Positions 6,624-12,463 of a stretch of DNA of 12,463 nt are shown here, in pieces. The stretch comes from CAYYSY01 sp964474355 (lineage in GTDB: Bacteria > Myxococcota_A > UBA9160 > UBA4427): contig CAYYSY010000280.1 of assembly GCA_964474355.1 (NCBI GenBank), positions 1 through 12,463 on the forward strand, in the 5' to 3' direction. The notes under the pieces are model-generated. The model saw nothing but the letters and a program-made list of their open reading frames with translations, was not told the origin of the DNA and did no database searches. Each line of letters opens with the position of its first letter. Positions within the stretch are counted from its first letter, which is position 1. The position numbers were made by a program, and so were the translations under genes.

Positions 6624-6640
6624 GCGTCGCGCCCCGACGC
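6624..6640 (+). terminator. GC hairpin 3 after SPFH gene
   Basis: GCGTCG (6624-6629) pairs with CGACGC (6635-6640) around a 5-base loop. It lies 58 bases before the patatin start and could belong to that gene's leader instead. Confidence 0.3.
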
Positions 6641-6697
6641 TAAGCTCCCGTCGTCCTTGGATGAGCTCCGATCACCGATCGGGCCGGGAGTGCTCCA

Positions 6698-7933
6698 GTG
6701 CCGACATCGATGCCTCGCCGTCGAGTGGCGATCGTTCTTCTATTCATGCTCACGGCGGGCAGCGTCGCGACCGGCTGCGCCAAGCCCAGCCGCGGCCCGG
6801 CGGTCCCCGCCGATCGTACGGCCGAGGCCACGATCCCCGGCGTGCCGAACGCCCGCTACTACCTGCGCGAAAACCTCGAACGCATGCTGGCCGATTCGCT
6901 CGCCTCGACGGAGCGCGGCACCGCCGATCGCAAGTCGCGGGGGCTGGCCGACGACGCGGCCCGGCACTTCCTCGCGATCTCGGGCGGCGGCGACAAGGGC
7001 GCGTTCGCTGCCGGCCTGCTGAACGGTTGGACCGCGAATGGCACTCGGCCCGAGTTCGACGTGGTGACCGGCGTCAGCACGGGCTCGCTGATCGCGCCCT
7101 TCGCCTATCTCGGCTCGGACTACGACGCCGTGCTCGAGGAGGTCTACACCGGGATCGGCCCGAGTGACATCTACGAGCAGCGCTCGATGCTGCGGGCGGC
7201 GTTGCGGGACGACGCGATGGCAGACAGCGCGCCGCTCGGGCGGCTCATCGCGAAGTACATCACGGCCGATCTGCTCGAGAAGATCGCCGAGCAATACGAA
7301 CGTGGCCGCTGGCTCATGGTGGTCACCACCGATCTCGACGCCCGCCGGCCGGTCATCTGGAACATGGGGAACATCGCGAAGGTCGGGACGCCCGAAGCGC
7401 TCGCGCTGTTTCGCAAGGTGCTGCTGGCGTCGGCCTCGCTGCCCGGGATCTTTCCGCCGGTGCTCTTCGACGTGGAGGTCGATGGCGCGGCTCACCAGGA
7501 GCTCCACGTCGACGGCGGCGTCGCGGCGCAGAGCTTCCTGTTCCCGCCCTCGTTCACGACCGCGCTCGAGGAGCGCGGCCTGATCGCGGAGCGCGAGCGG
7601 CACGTGTACCTGATTCGCAACGCGCGCTTCGACGCACAGTGGTCCGAGGTGTCGCGCGCCACGATCCCGATCTTCCTGCGATCGAACTCGGCGCTCTTCA
7701 CGGCGGGCGGGCTCGGCGACATCTACCGCATCTACACCGTGGCCGAGCGCTATGACATGCAGTTCAACCTCGCGTACATCCCGGCGTCGTTCGACGAGCC
7801 CCATCCCGAGGACTTCGACACCGGGTTCATGAAGGTGCTCTACGAGTTCGCGAGGAGCCAGGCCGAGGCCGGCTATCCGTGGCACGAGCTGCCGCCGGGC
7901 TTCGAGACGACGCTGGCCCATCCGGAGCGGTGA
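6698..7933 (+). CDS. Patatin-like phospholipase, predicted lipoprotein
   Basis: A 411-residue protein. An Arg-rich start and hydrophobic stretch end in the lipobox VATGC, giving lipidation at C27 and membrane anchoring. The patatin fold follows with all catalytic elements: the oxyanion-hole loop SGGGDKGAFAAG (95-106), the nucleophile elbow GVSTGS with S127, and the DGG motif with D272, the partner of the Ser-Asp dyad. Patatins hydrolyse acyl esters of phospholipids or other lipids, so this is a potentially active envelope lipase. The C-terminal third, about 285-411, is outside the core motifs. The start is a GTG at 6698, chosen because GGGAG (6686-6690) is 7 bases upstream; an in-frame ATG at 6710 would also keep the signal peptide. 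It precedes the AI-2E-family gene by 66 bases, with a strong hairpin between. Confidence 0.85.
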   Translation: MPTSMPRRRVAIVLLFMLTAGSVATGCAKPSRGPAVPADRTAEATIPGVPNARYYLRENLERMLADSLASTERGTADRKSRGLADDAARHFLAISGGGDKGAFAAGLLNGWTANGTRPEFDVVTGVSTGSLIAPFAYLGSDYDAVLEEVYTGIGPSDIYEQRSMLRAALRDDAMADSAPLGRLIAKYITADLLEKIAEQYERGRWLMVVTTDLDARRPVIWNMGNIAKVGTPEALALFRKVLLASASLPGIFPPVLFDVEVDGAAHQELHVDGGVAAQSFLFPPSFTTALEERGLIAERERHVYLIRNARFDAQWSEVSRATIPIFLRSNSALFTAGGLGDIYRIYTVAERYDMQFNLAYIPASFDEPHPEDFDTGFMKVLYEFARSQAEAGYPWHELPPGFETTLAHPER

Positions 7934-7959
7934 GGAGGAGGGCCGACCACGATTTCGAC

Positions 7960-7982
7960 CGCGGGCGCCAACGGTGCCCGCG
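7960..7982 (+). terminator. Strong hairpin between patatin and AI-2E genes
   Basis: A 10-bp stem with one G-T pair and an AAC loop is formed by 7960-7969 and 7973-7982. It lies 26 bases after the patatin stop and just before the ribosome-binding site (AGGGGGG, 7986-7992) of the next gene. It may attenuate read-through or mask initiation. Confidence 0.4.
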
Positions 7983-7999
7983 CACAGGGGGGTAATGGC

Positions 8000-9127
8000 A
8001 TGCCGAACGGTGAGGCCGTGCAGGCCGAGGGCGAGCTCTTCCGCAAAGGCTTTCTCGTGGCGCTGGTGGTCGTGATCAGCGCCGCGTTCCTGGTGACGAT
8101 CAAGACCTTTCTGATGGCGATGCTGATGGCGGCGCTCGTCTCGGGGCTATGCCATCCGATCTACAGGTGGCTGGTCAAGCTGTTGCGCGGGCGCGAGAGC
8201 GCCGCGTCGTTCATCACGATCCTGTTCGTGCTCTTCGTGATCATCGGGCCGCTGTCGTTCTTCTTCAGCATCGTCACCACCCAGGCGGTCCAGGTGAGCC
8301 AGTCGGTGGGGCCGTGGGTGAACGAGAACCTCGCGGTGCCCCACGAGCGCAACGAGCTGCTGAACAGCCTGCCGCTGCCGGAGTCGATCGAGCGTGCCAT
8401 CGCGCCCTACCAGAGCCAGATCGCGATGAAGCTCGGAGAGTGGGCTGGGCGCATCGGCGCGCTGGTCGTTTCGATGCTGGCCGCGGCCACCCGGGGTGCG
8501 GTCAGCTTCTTCGTCTCGCTGTTCATCATGCTCTACTCGATGTTCTTCTTCTTGAAGGACGGCAGGCACGTGATGGAGCGGATCCTCTACTACATACCGC
8601 TGGGCAACGACGAAGAGGACATGCTCGTCGAGCGCTTCGTGTCGGTGACGCGCGCGACGCTCAAGGGGACGCTCGTGATCGGCATCGTCCAGGGCGCGCT
8701 GGCGGGCGCGGCCTTCTGGGTGGTCGGCATCCACGGCGTCGCGTTCTGGGGGACGCTGATGGCGATCCTCTCGATCATCCCGGGGCTCGGCACCGCGATC
8801 GTGTGGGTGCCCGCGGTGTTCTACCTGATCGCCATCGATCACTTCGGTGCCGCGATCGGGCTCGCGGCCTGGTGCATCGCCGTGGTGGGCACGGCCGACA
8901 ACGTGCTCCGCCCGATCCTCGTCGGGCGCGACGCGAAGATGCCCGACCTGCTGATCCTGCTCTCGACGCTCGGCGGGCTCGTGCTCTTCGGCGCCGTCGG
9001 CATCGTGGTCGGCCCGATCATCGCCGCGCTCTTCGTCACCGTGTGGGAGATCTTCGGGACGACCTTCGCCGGCGTCCTGCCGCAGCGGCGAGTGGGAGCG
9101 GAGGAGCCGGCGACCGAAACGGGGTAG
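8000..9127 (+). CDS. AI-2E (PerM/TqsA/YdiK) family membrane transporter
   Basis: A 375-residue polytopic inner-membrane protein of normal family length. Two helix pairs occupy about 17-50 and 68-95. A soluble segment (about 100-145) and further helices follow. The family's conserved core is ATLKGTLVIGIVQGALAGAA and then GTLMAILSIIPGLGTAIVW with its central Pro. The C-terminal part has DNVLRPILVGRDAKMPDL and GAVGIVVGPIIAALF. Members export or import diverse small molecules, including autoinducer-2 in TqsA and sodium/proton exchange in some homologues, so the name does not fix the substrate. No quorum-sensing synthase is nearby. The ATG is preceded by AGGGGGG, 7 bases away. The gene converges on DUF2231, the stops being only 18 bases apart. 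Confidence 0.85.
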   Translation: MPNGEAVQAEGELFRKGFLVALVVVISAAFLVTIKTFLMAMLMAALVSGLCHPIYRWLVKLLRGRESAASFITILFVLFVIIGPLSFFFSIVTTQAVQVSQSVGPWVNENLAVPHERNELLNSLPLPESIERAIAPYQSQIAMKLGEWAGRIGALVVSMLAAATRGAVSFFVSLFIMLYSMFFFLKDGRHVMERILYYIPLGNDEEDMLVERFVSVTRATLKGTLVIGIVQGALAGAAFWVVGIHGVAFWGTLMAILSIIPGLGTAIVWVPAVFYLIAIDHFGAAIGLAAWCIAVVGTADNVLRPILVGRDAKMPDLLILLSTLGGLVLFGAVGIVVGPIIAALFVTVWEIFGTTFAGVLPQRRVGAEEPATETG

Positions 9128-9145
9128 TGTCGTGACCGCCATCCA

Positions 9146-9676
9146 CTAGTCGTCCGAGTCTTCGTCGTCGTCGTGGGCGCCATGGTACGCGGCGACGGCA
9201 CCCGCGGCGCCAGCCTGAGCGTCAGCGGCCGTGTAGGCCGCGGCGGCGCCGTGGGTGTAGACGAGCTCGCCGCCCGAGTGGCCGACCGGAATCGCGGCAC
9301 CCAGCACGCCGAGCGCGGCAATGACGCCGGCGACCCGAAGCGCCGTGCCCCGGCGTCCCGCCAGCATGCCCGCGCCGATCGGGACGAGCGCAATGCCCGC
9401 CAGCAGAAGGAAGCGCTCGGCTGCGTGCTCGTGGGCCTCGATGTGGCGCTCGGCGACGACGCGCTCGACGCGGTCCTCCTCGGACTCGCCCGTCTCGGTG
9501 GCCAGCCACGCCCCGCCGACCACGAGCGCCTGCAGCAGCACGATCACCGCCCAGGCGCGGACCGGGAGCAGCTCTCGCCAGACGGCCCAGGCGCCGAGCG
9601 CGGCGAGGAAGGGCAGGATTGTCGCGATCGCGAGCGGAAGATGGACGACGGCGGGGTGGAGCGGATCGGGCATCAT
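9146..9676 (-). CDS. DUF2231-like four-helix membrane protein
   Basis: A 176-residue protein with four predicted membrane helices (about 14-33, 41-60, 88-107, 112-131). The start MPDPLHPAVVHLPLA and the end GHSGGELVYTHG match DUF2231, predicted integral membrane proteins of unknown function. Histidines recur in and beside the helices (H7, H12, H78, H82, H84, H133, H142), and a haem- or metal-binding role has been suspected from such patterns; that is inference. A polar segment rich in Glu, Arg and His lies between helices 2 and 3. The C-terminus after residue 143 is Ala-rich and ends in an acidic HDDDEDSDD tail, an addition that might bind metal. GAGGAGG (9685-9691) lies 8 bases before the first of two consecutive ATGs. 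It diverges from the membrane-bound LuxR regulator with a 125-bp shared promoter region. Confidence 0.75.
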   Translation of the reverse strand: MMPDPLHPAVVHLPLAIATILPFLAALGAWAVWRELLPVRAWAVIVLLQALVVGGAWLATETGESEEDRVERVVAERHIEAHEHAAERFLLLAGIALVPIGAGMLAGRRGTALRVAGVIAALGVLGAAIPVGHSGGELVYTHGAAAAYTAADAQAGAAGAVAAYHGAHDDDEDSDD

Positions 9677-9801
9677 GTGTGGGTCCTCCTCGGGTGGCCT
9701 CGGCCCCTTGCGTGTGCGACAGATTCGGGCGAGGCAGCCGATCCGCCATCCGTCAAATGCAGGTGTGCGCGCGGGGCGGCCCGTCGGAGGGGAGCTGGAG
9801 C
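9677..9801. promoter_or_regulatory. Divergent promoter region between DUF2231 and LuxR regulator
   Basis: These 125 bases must hold both start signals: the minus-strand ribosome-binding site GAGGAGG (9685-9691) and the plus-strand GGAGGGGAG (9786-9794). I see no clear inverted repeat or consensus promoter. The arrangement makes it the natural place for the regulator to bind and control both genes. Confidence 0.45.
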
Positions 9802-10368
9802 ATGGATGCGACGGATGTCGGAGAGCGCTTTCGCTGGCTGCTGACCCTTCTGCTCGGGGCGATCGCCGCCGGCGGCGCGGTCGACCTGGCGCTCGACGCC
9901 CCCGAGAGCCCCTGGAGCCTCCACGTCCTCTTCGAGCTCGGCCTGCTCGTGCTCTCGCTCGGCGCCGTCGCCTATCTATGGCTCGGCTGGCGCGACGCGC
10001 GGCATCGCCTCGGGCGCACCCGCTCGGAGCTCGAGGCGAGGGGCGCCGAGCGCGACGCCTGGCGCGGGCGGGCCGAGAAGATGCTGCGCGGGCTAGGTGC
10101 CGAGATCGACGAGCAGCTCCAGACGTGGGGTCTGACCCCGGTCGAGCGGGAGACCGCGCTGCTCCTGCTCAAGGGCTACGGGCACAGGGAGATCGCCGCG
10201 CTTCAGGAGAAGAGCGAGCGGACGGTGCGGCAGCACGCGGTGGCCGTGTACCGAAAGTCGGGGCTCTCCGGGCGTGCGGAGCTGTCGGCCTTCTTTCTCG
10301 AAGACCTGCTCCTGCCCGGTAGCGTCGATCCGGCGGCGGGGGGTGAGCCCGAGGGGGCGCCGACGTGA
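9802..10368 (+). CDS. Membrane-anchored LuxR-type HTH transcriptional regulator
   Basis: A 188-residue protein of unusual layout. Two membrane helices (about 12-33 and 40-62) form a hairpin with a very short external loop, DAPESPW. A charged, probably coiled-coil linker (64-108) follows, then a LuxR-family helix-turn-helix (111-168): LTPVERETALLLLKGY, HREIAAL, ERTVRQHA and VYRKSGLSGRAEL. The tail is Gly/Pro/Glu-rich. No receiver or autoinducer-binding domain is present, so any signal would be sensed by the membrane hairpin itself or by a partner. DUF2231, transcribed divergently, is the obvious candidate partner; this is inference from position. GGAGGGGAG (9786-9794) is 7 bases before the ATG at 9802. 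The stop is followed at once by a hairpin, with the DUF302 gene 86 bases downstream. Confidence 0.8.
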   Translation: MDATDVGERFRWLLTLLLGAIAAGGAVDLALDAPESPWSLHVLFELGLLVLSLGAVAYLWLGWRDARHRLGRTRSELEARGAERDAWRGRAEKMLRGLGAEIDEQLQTWGLTPVERETALLLLKGYGHREIAALQEKSERTVRQHAVAVYRKSGLSGRAELSAFFLEDLLLPGSVDPAAGGEPEGAPT

Positions 10369-10369
10369 T

Positions 10370-10388
10370 CGGAGCGCGCTCCGCTCCG
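10370..10388 (+). terminator. Hairpin after LuxR-type regulator gene
   Basis: CGGAGCG (10370-10376) pairs perfectly with CGCTCCG (10382-10388) around a 5-base loop, beginning one base after the TGA stop. GGATTGACC follows rather than a T-tract. It probably marks the end of the regulator transcript but could allow read-through into DUF302. Confidence 0.4.
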
Positions 10389-10454
10389 GATTGACCGGGC
10401 AGCATCGGACTCTAGATTGCCCTGCTCGAACGCGAGGAATGAGGAGGTGAGGCA

Positions 10455-10865
10455 ATGAGCGAATCGATCGGATTCGAGGTCGAGCTGAGCGAGCCGTACG
10501 AAGCTGCGCTCGAGCGCGTGCAGGCTGCGCTCGCAAGCGAGGGCTTCGGCGTGCTGACGCGAATCGACGTGAGCGAGACGTTCAAGAAGAAGCTCGATCT
10601 CGATTTCCGGCCCTATGCGATCCTCGGCGCCTGCAATCCGAAGCTCGCATCGCGGGCGCTGCAGAGCCGACCCGATGCGGGCCTGCTGCTGCCCTGCAAC
10701 GTGACCGTCGAGGCCACGGAGGCGGGCGGCAGCCTGGTGCGGATCGTCGACCCCGAGCAGATGATGAAGGCCGGTGGGGTCGAGCACGATCAGGTGCTCG
10801 ACGAGGTGGGGCGAGAGGCGCGCCAACGCCTCGCGCGCGTGGCCGAGGCGCTCGCGGCCGACTGA
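10455..10865 (+). CDS. DUF302 family protein
   Basis: A 136-residue protein matching DUF302 along its length: the amphipathic N-terminus EAALERVQAALASEGFGVLTRIDV (16-39), the signature ILGACNPKLASRAL (56-69), LLLPCNVTV (77-85) and IVDPEQM near 97-103. Two cysteines, C60 in GACNP and C81 in LPCNV, are the family's typical positions. DUF302 proteins are small alpha/beta proteins of unknown function. No signal peptide is visible, so it is probably cytosolic. GAGGAGGTGA (10441-10450) gives a strong ribosome-binding site, GGAGG being 7 bases before the ATG. Two hairpins follow the stop. Confidence 0.85.
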   Translation: MSESIGFEVELSEPYEAALERVQAALASEGFGVLTRIDVSETFKKKLDLDFRPYAILGACNPKLASRALQSRPDAGLLLPCNVTVEATEAGGSLVRIVDPEQMMKAGGVEHDQVLDEVGREARQRLARVAEALAAD

Positions 10866-10872
10866 TGGGAGG

Positions 10873-10889
10873 CCGCGCCGGCGGCGCGG
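10873..10889 (+). terminator. GC hairpin 1 after DUF302 gene
   Basis: CCGCGCC (10873-10879) pairs with GGCGCGG (10883-10889) around a GGC loop, 7 bases after the DUF302 stop. It is very stable but lacks a T-tract. It stands in tandem with the hairpin at 10896-10912. Confidence 0.4.
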
Positions 10890-10895
10890 GGGCGT

Positions 10896-10912
10896 CTGGG
10901 GCTCCACCCCAG
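10896..10912 (+). terminator. GC hairpin 2 after DUF302 gene
   Basis: CTGGGG (10896-10901) pairs with CCCCAG (10907-10912) around CTCCA. Together with the preceding stem it makes a tandem-hairpin 3' end of the kind expected at a transcript end in GC-rich genomes. Confidence 0.4.
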
Positions 10913-11034
10913 CGGTATCCGTCACTTGCCCGATGGCGCGTCGCTGGCCAGGCGCCACCCTGCCGGACGTACCGGGGCGACGGCGCGAGCGGATGCAGCC
11001 GAGGAGCAGCCATGCCGGCGCTCCATCCCCGAGC

Positions 11035-11039
11035 GGAGG
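11035..11039 (+). promoter_or_regulatory. Ribosome-binding site supporting a TTG start
   Basis: GGAGG is placed 7 bases before TTG 11047, in frame with the outer-membrane protein. Upstream ATG codons in that frame (for example 10993) lack a comparable site and would add a long leader before the signal peptide. Confidence 0.55.
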
Positions 11040-11046
11040 CACCACC

Positions 11047-11817
11047 TTGAGCATTGCGTGCCGCGGCATTTCGCAGAGCGCCAGCAAGCACAGCAGCCCG
11101 CGAGGATCGGTGCTCGGGCTGATCCTCGCCGTGGTCTTCGGAGCGTACGGATGGGCCGGTGCCGCGGCCGCGGACGGCGAGGTCGACTCGGCGCGCGAGC
11201 GGCCTCGCGTCTACCTGACGGGTCTGGCCGGCGGAGCCTGGGCGACGGCGGACATCGAAGGCTCGACCACCGCCGATGGCGATTTCGGCGGATCGAGCCA
11301 CGATCAGACCGCCTTCGGTGGCGCCGCCCTCGGCACGACGCTCGACCTCGGCTGGAGCGACCTGCGCCTCGAGCTCGAGGGCGTCGGCGGCCGGCGCTTC
11401 ACCTTCGACACACCTTCCGCATCGGGCACCTGGGTCACCCACGCCGAGAACTGGACGCTCCAGGGCAACTTCTGGTTCGAGTACGCGCTCGAGCGGTTGC
11501 TCCCAGAGACGCCCGTGCTCCGAAACGTGGCGCCCTTCACCGGCGGAGGACTCGGCCTGTCGCGGACGACCCTCACGGCGACCGGGCCCGGCGCATCCGG
11601 TCGCTCCGAGAGCTCGACGCTCGCCTGGCAGGCGGGCGCCGGGCTCGCGTACCGCGTCGCACCCTGGCTCGTGCTCGACGTCCGCTACCAGTACGCCGAT
11701 CTCGGCGGGCCGAGCGTCGAGCTTCGCGCGGGCGGGGTGCGCCAGGGCCAGCTCGACCTCGACATCGGGACACACGAGGTGGTCGGCGGCGTTCGGTTCG
11801 TGCTCCCTTCGTTCTGA
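11047..11817 (+). CDS. Outer-membrane beta-barrel protein
   Basis: A 256-residue precursor. A basic, Ser-rich start and the hydrophobic SVLGLILAVVFGAYGWAG (21-38) lead to AAAA|DGE, a signal-peptidase I site near residue 42. The mature part alternates polar and hydrophobic residues with Gly-rich strands: YLTGLAGGAW, LDLGWSDLRLELEGVGGRRF, FTGGGLGLSRT, WQAGAGLAYRVAPWLVLDVRYQYADLG. It ends HEVVGGVRFVLPSF with the C-terminal Phe that outer-membrane barrels use for insertion. This fits the eight-stranded OmpA/OmpW-like superfamily (OMP_b-brl). It lacks a peptidoglycan-binding OmpA domain. Its ligand is unknown. Start choice is uncertain: TTG 11047 has GGAGG 7 bases upstream; a GTG at 11110 has only GAGGA 3 bases away. 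It lies 181 bases after DUF302, behind two hairpins, so it likely has its own promoter. Confidence 0.75.
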   Translation: MSIACRGISQSASKHSSPRGSVLGLILAVVFGAYGWAGAAAADGEVDSARERPRVYLTGLAGGAWATADIEGSTTADGDFGGSSHDQTAFGGAALGTTLDLGWSDLRLELEGVGGRRFTFDTPSASGTWVTHAENWTLQGNFWFEYALERLLPETPVLRNVAPFTGGGLGLSRTTLTATGPGASGRSESSTLAWQAGAGLAYRVAPWLVLDVRYQYADLGGPSVELRAGGVRQGQLDLDIGTHEVVGGVRFVLPSF

Positions 11818-11894
11818 AGCGGTCCACGGGGCGGCGCTGCTGATCTAGCCTATCGCGCGCCGGTGGCCGGCTGGCACTCTGCGGAGACTCGATC

Positions 11895-12047
11895 GTGGCG
11901 CCCACGCAATTCGACGAGGTGAAGCTCGGCCAGCCCCGGCGCACCGGCACCTACACCGTGCCGCGCGACGAGGTGATCGAGTACGCGCGCAAGTGGGATC
12001 CCCAGCCCTGGCACCTCGATGACGCCGCCGCCGCCGAGGGGGCGTAG
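11895..12047 (+). pseudogene. MaoC-like dehydratase, N-terminal fragment
   Basis: A 50-codon frame from GTG 11895 to TAG 12047 encodes the first part of a MaoC/hot-dog-fold dehydratase: FDEVKLGQPRRTGTYTV, RDEVIEYARKWDPQPWHLD, then DAAAAEGA and stop. DPQPWHLD contains the conserved Asp and His of the (R)-specific enoyl-CoA hydratase motif. The rest of the fold, normally about 100 further residues starting with a GG-SG-H-like stretch, is missing, and the following 268 bases do not resume it in the frames I checked by eye. CGGAGA lies about 8 bases upstream, so the fragment may still be translated. It looks like a gene cut by deletion or recombination just after the active-site helix. Confidence 0.65.
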
Positions 12048-12315
12048 CCGACCCCCCCAGCTCCGATTCGGGTGGGGTCCCGGGGCGGGCTTCACGCGCG
12101 GATACCGAGGGTAAACCCCGAGTCGTGTGCGGCGCGGACGCGCCGAGCGGCAGGCTCCGCGTCGATTTCTGCCGGTGCCGGCAAGCCTCGCCGAATGCCC
12201 CCAGAACTCTTGATTTTCGCTCTACAGGCCGATGCAAGTCCCGCCGAAACGTCACAGGACCACTTCCAGGGCCTGGCACGTCCGGGCCTGCCCCCCCTGT
12301 TGGAGAGACAACCTG
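12048..12315 (+). other. Noncoding leader-like gap before last gene
   Basis: No convincing gene lies in these 268 bases; the open frame from 12072 has no recognisable motif and a run-on end. GC-rich stems occur at 12131-12144 (GGCGCG-GA-CGCGCC) and 12171-12182 (GCCGG-TG-CCGGC). A more AT-rich patch around 12207-12225 is a possible promoter for the next gene, but I could not place boxes with confidence. Confidence 0.45.
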
Positions 12316-12463
12316 ATGGCTGAAGCGATGAGCCTGGTCGAACCCCGTGTCTGCCTCGCCGATACGGCGGGCGAGCTGGTCTCGGCCCGGGCGCTGCTGA
12401 ACGAGCTCGGCATCGCCTGGTGCGACTACGACCCCGCCCGCGACGGCCTGGCCGACCTCCTGA
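12316..12463 (+). CDS. Unidentified protein, 5' part only
   Basis: A frame opens at ATG 12316 and runs off the window after 49 codons. GGAGAG (12302-12307) lies 8 bases before the ATG, and codon use is like that of the neighbours. The visible residues include PRVCLADTAGELVSARALLNELG followed by an acidic segment. This alternation of a short strand and an amphipathic helix is faintly reminiscent of the start of a receiver-like or FleQ-type regulator domain. The evidence is too thin to name it. A second ATG at 12328 is also in frame. Confidence 0.5.
   Translation, partial: MAEAMSLVEPRVCLADTAGELVSARALLNELGIAWCDYDPARDGLADLL

Noticed and set aside
5501..6643. 380-codon plus-strand frame overlapping the SPFH gene in another frame.
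   Set aside because: Low-complexity Arg/Gly/Ala composition typical of out-of-frame GC-rich DNA; the SPFH frame has clear homology and a strong ribosome-binding site.
6740..7921. 393-codon minus-strand frame opposite the patatin gene.
   Set aside because: No motif or ribosome-binding site; the opposite strand carries complete patatin catalytic motifs.
8147..9142. 331-codon minus-strand and 328-codon plus-strand frames inside the AI-2E gene.
   Set aside because: Both are charged low-complexity shadows; the AI-2E frame has the expected helices and conserved core.
10582..11775. 397-codon minus-strand frame opposite the outer-membrane protein.
   Set aside because: Pro/Arg/Ala-rich shadow without motifs; the plus strand encodes a signal peptide and a barrel ending in Phe.
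12274..12291. TGGCACG resembling the -24 element of a sigma-54 promoter before the last gene.
   Set aside because: The -12 GC is not at the required distance; TGC appears a few bases too far downstream.

Overview
The window is GC-rich DNA from a Gram-negative bacterium. It encodes an outer-membrane beta-barrel protein, a signal-peptide lipoprotein, a periplasmic arylsulfotransferase-like protein and Shine-Dalgarno-led genes. The combination of a GT-C membrane glycosyltransferase of the AftB-like type, an ASST-like protein, a MaoC-type protein and a stand-alone limonene-epoxide-hydrolase-like enzyme suggests an uncultured deltaproteobacterial or Myxococcota-like lineage. That placement is an inference from family distribution; no marker gene in the window proves it.

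Left part (1-4315): an 89-bp repeat (copy 1) abuts the C-terminal remnant of an MMPL/RND transporter. Next is a GT-C-type membrane glycosyltransferase on the minus strand. After a 382-bp divergent intergenic region comes an exported ASST-like beta-propeller protein on the plus strand. A 553-bp gene-free stretch follows, holding a pyrimidine tract and copy 2 of the 89-bp repeat.

Middle part (4316-9127): a complete tRNA-Ser(TGA), then five plus-strand genes: a limonene-1,2-epoxide hydrolase-like enzyme, a staphylococcal-nuclease-like protein, a two-TM SPFH/band-7 protein, a patatin-like lipoprotein and an AI-2E/PerM-family membrane protein. Gaps of 66-167 bp, several with GC-rich hairpins, argue for separate or weakly coupled units rather than one tight operon. 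Three of the five (SPFH, patatin, AI-2E) act at the membrane or envelope.

Right part (9146-12463): a DUF2231 membrane protein (minus strand) diverges from a LuxR-type regulator anchored by two TM helices. Downstream of the regulator lie a DUF302 protein and an outer-membrane beta-barrel protein that appears to start at TTG. Then come a 50-codon N-terminal fragment of a MaoC-like dehydratase, a 268-bp leader-like gap and the first 49 codons of an unidentified gene.

No mobile-element enzyme, CRISPR array, phage gene or recognisable defence system is present. The least explained features are the diverged 89-bp repeat pair, one copy of which sits at the breakpoint of a truncated gene, and the membrane-bound LuxR regulator facing DUF2231.
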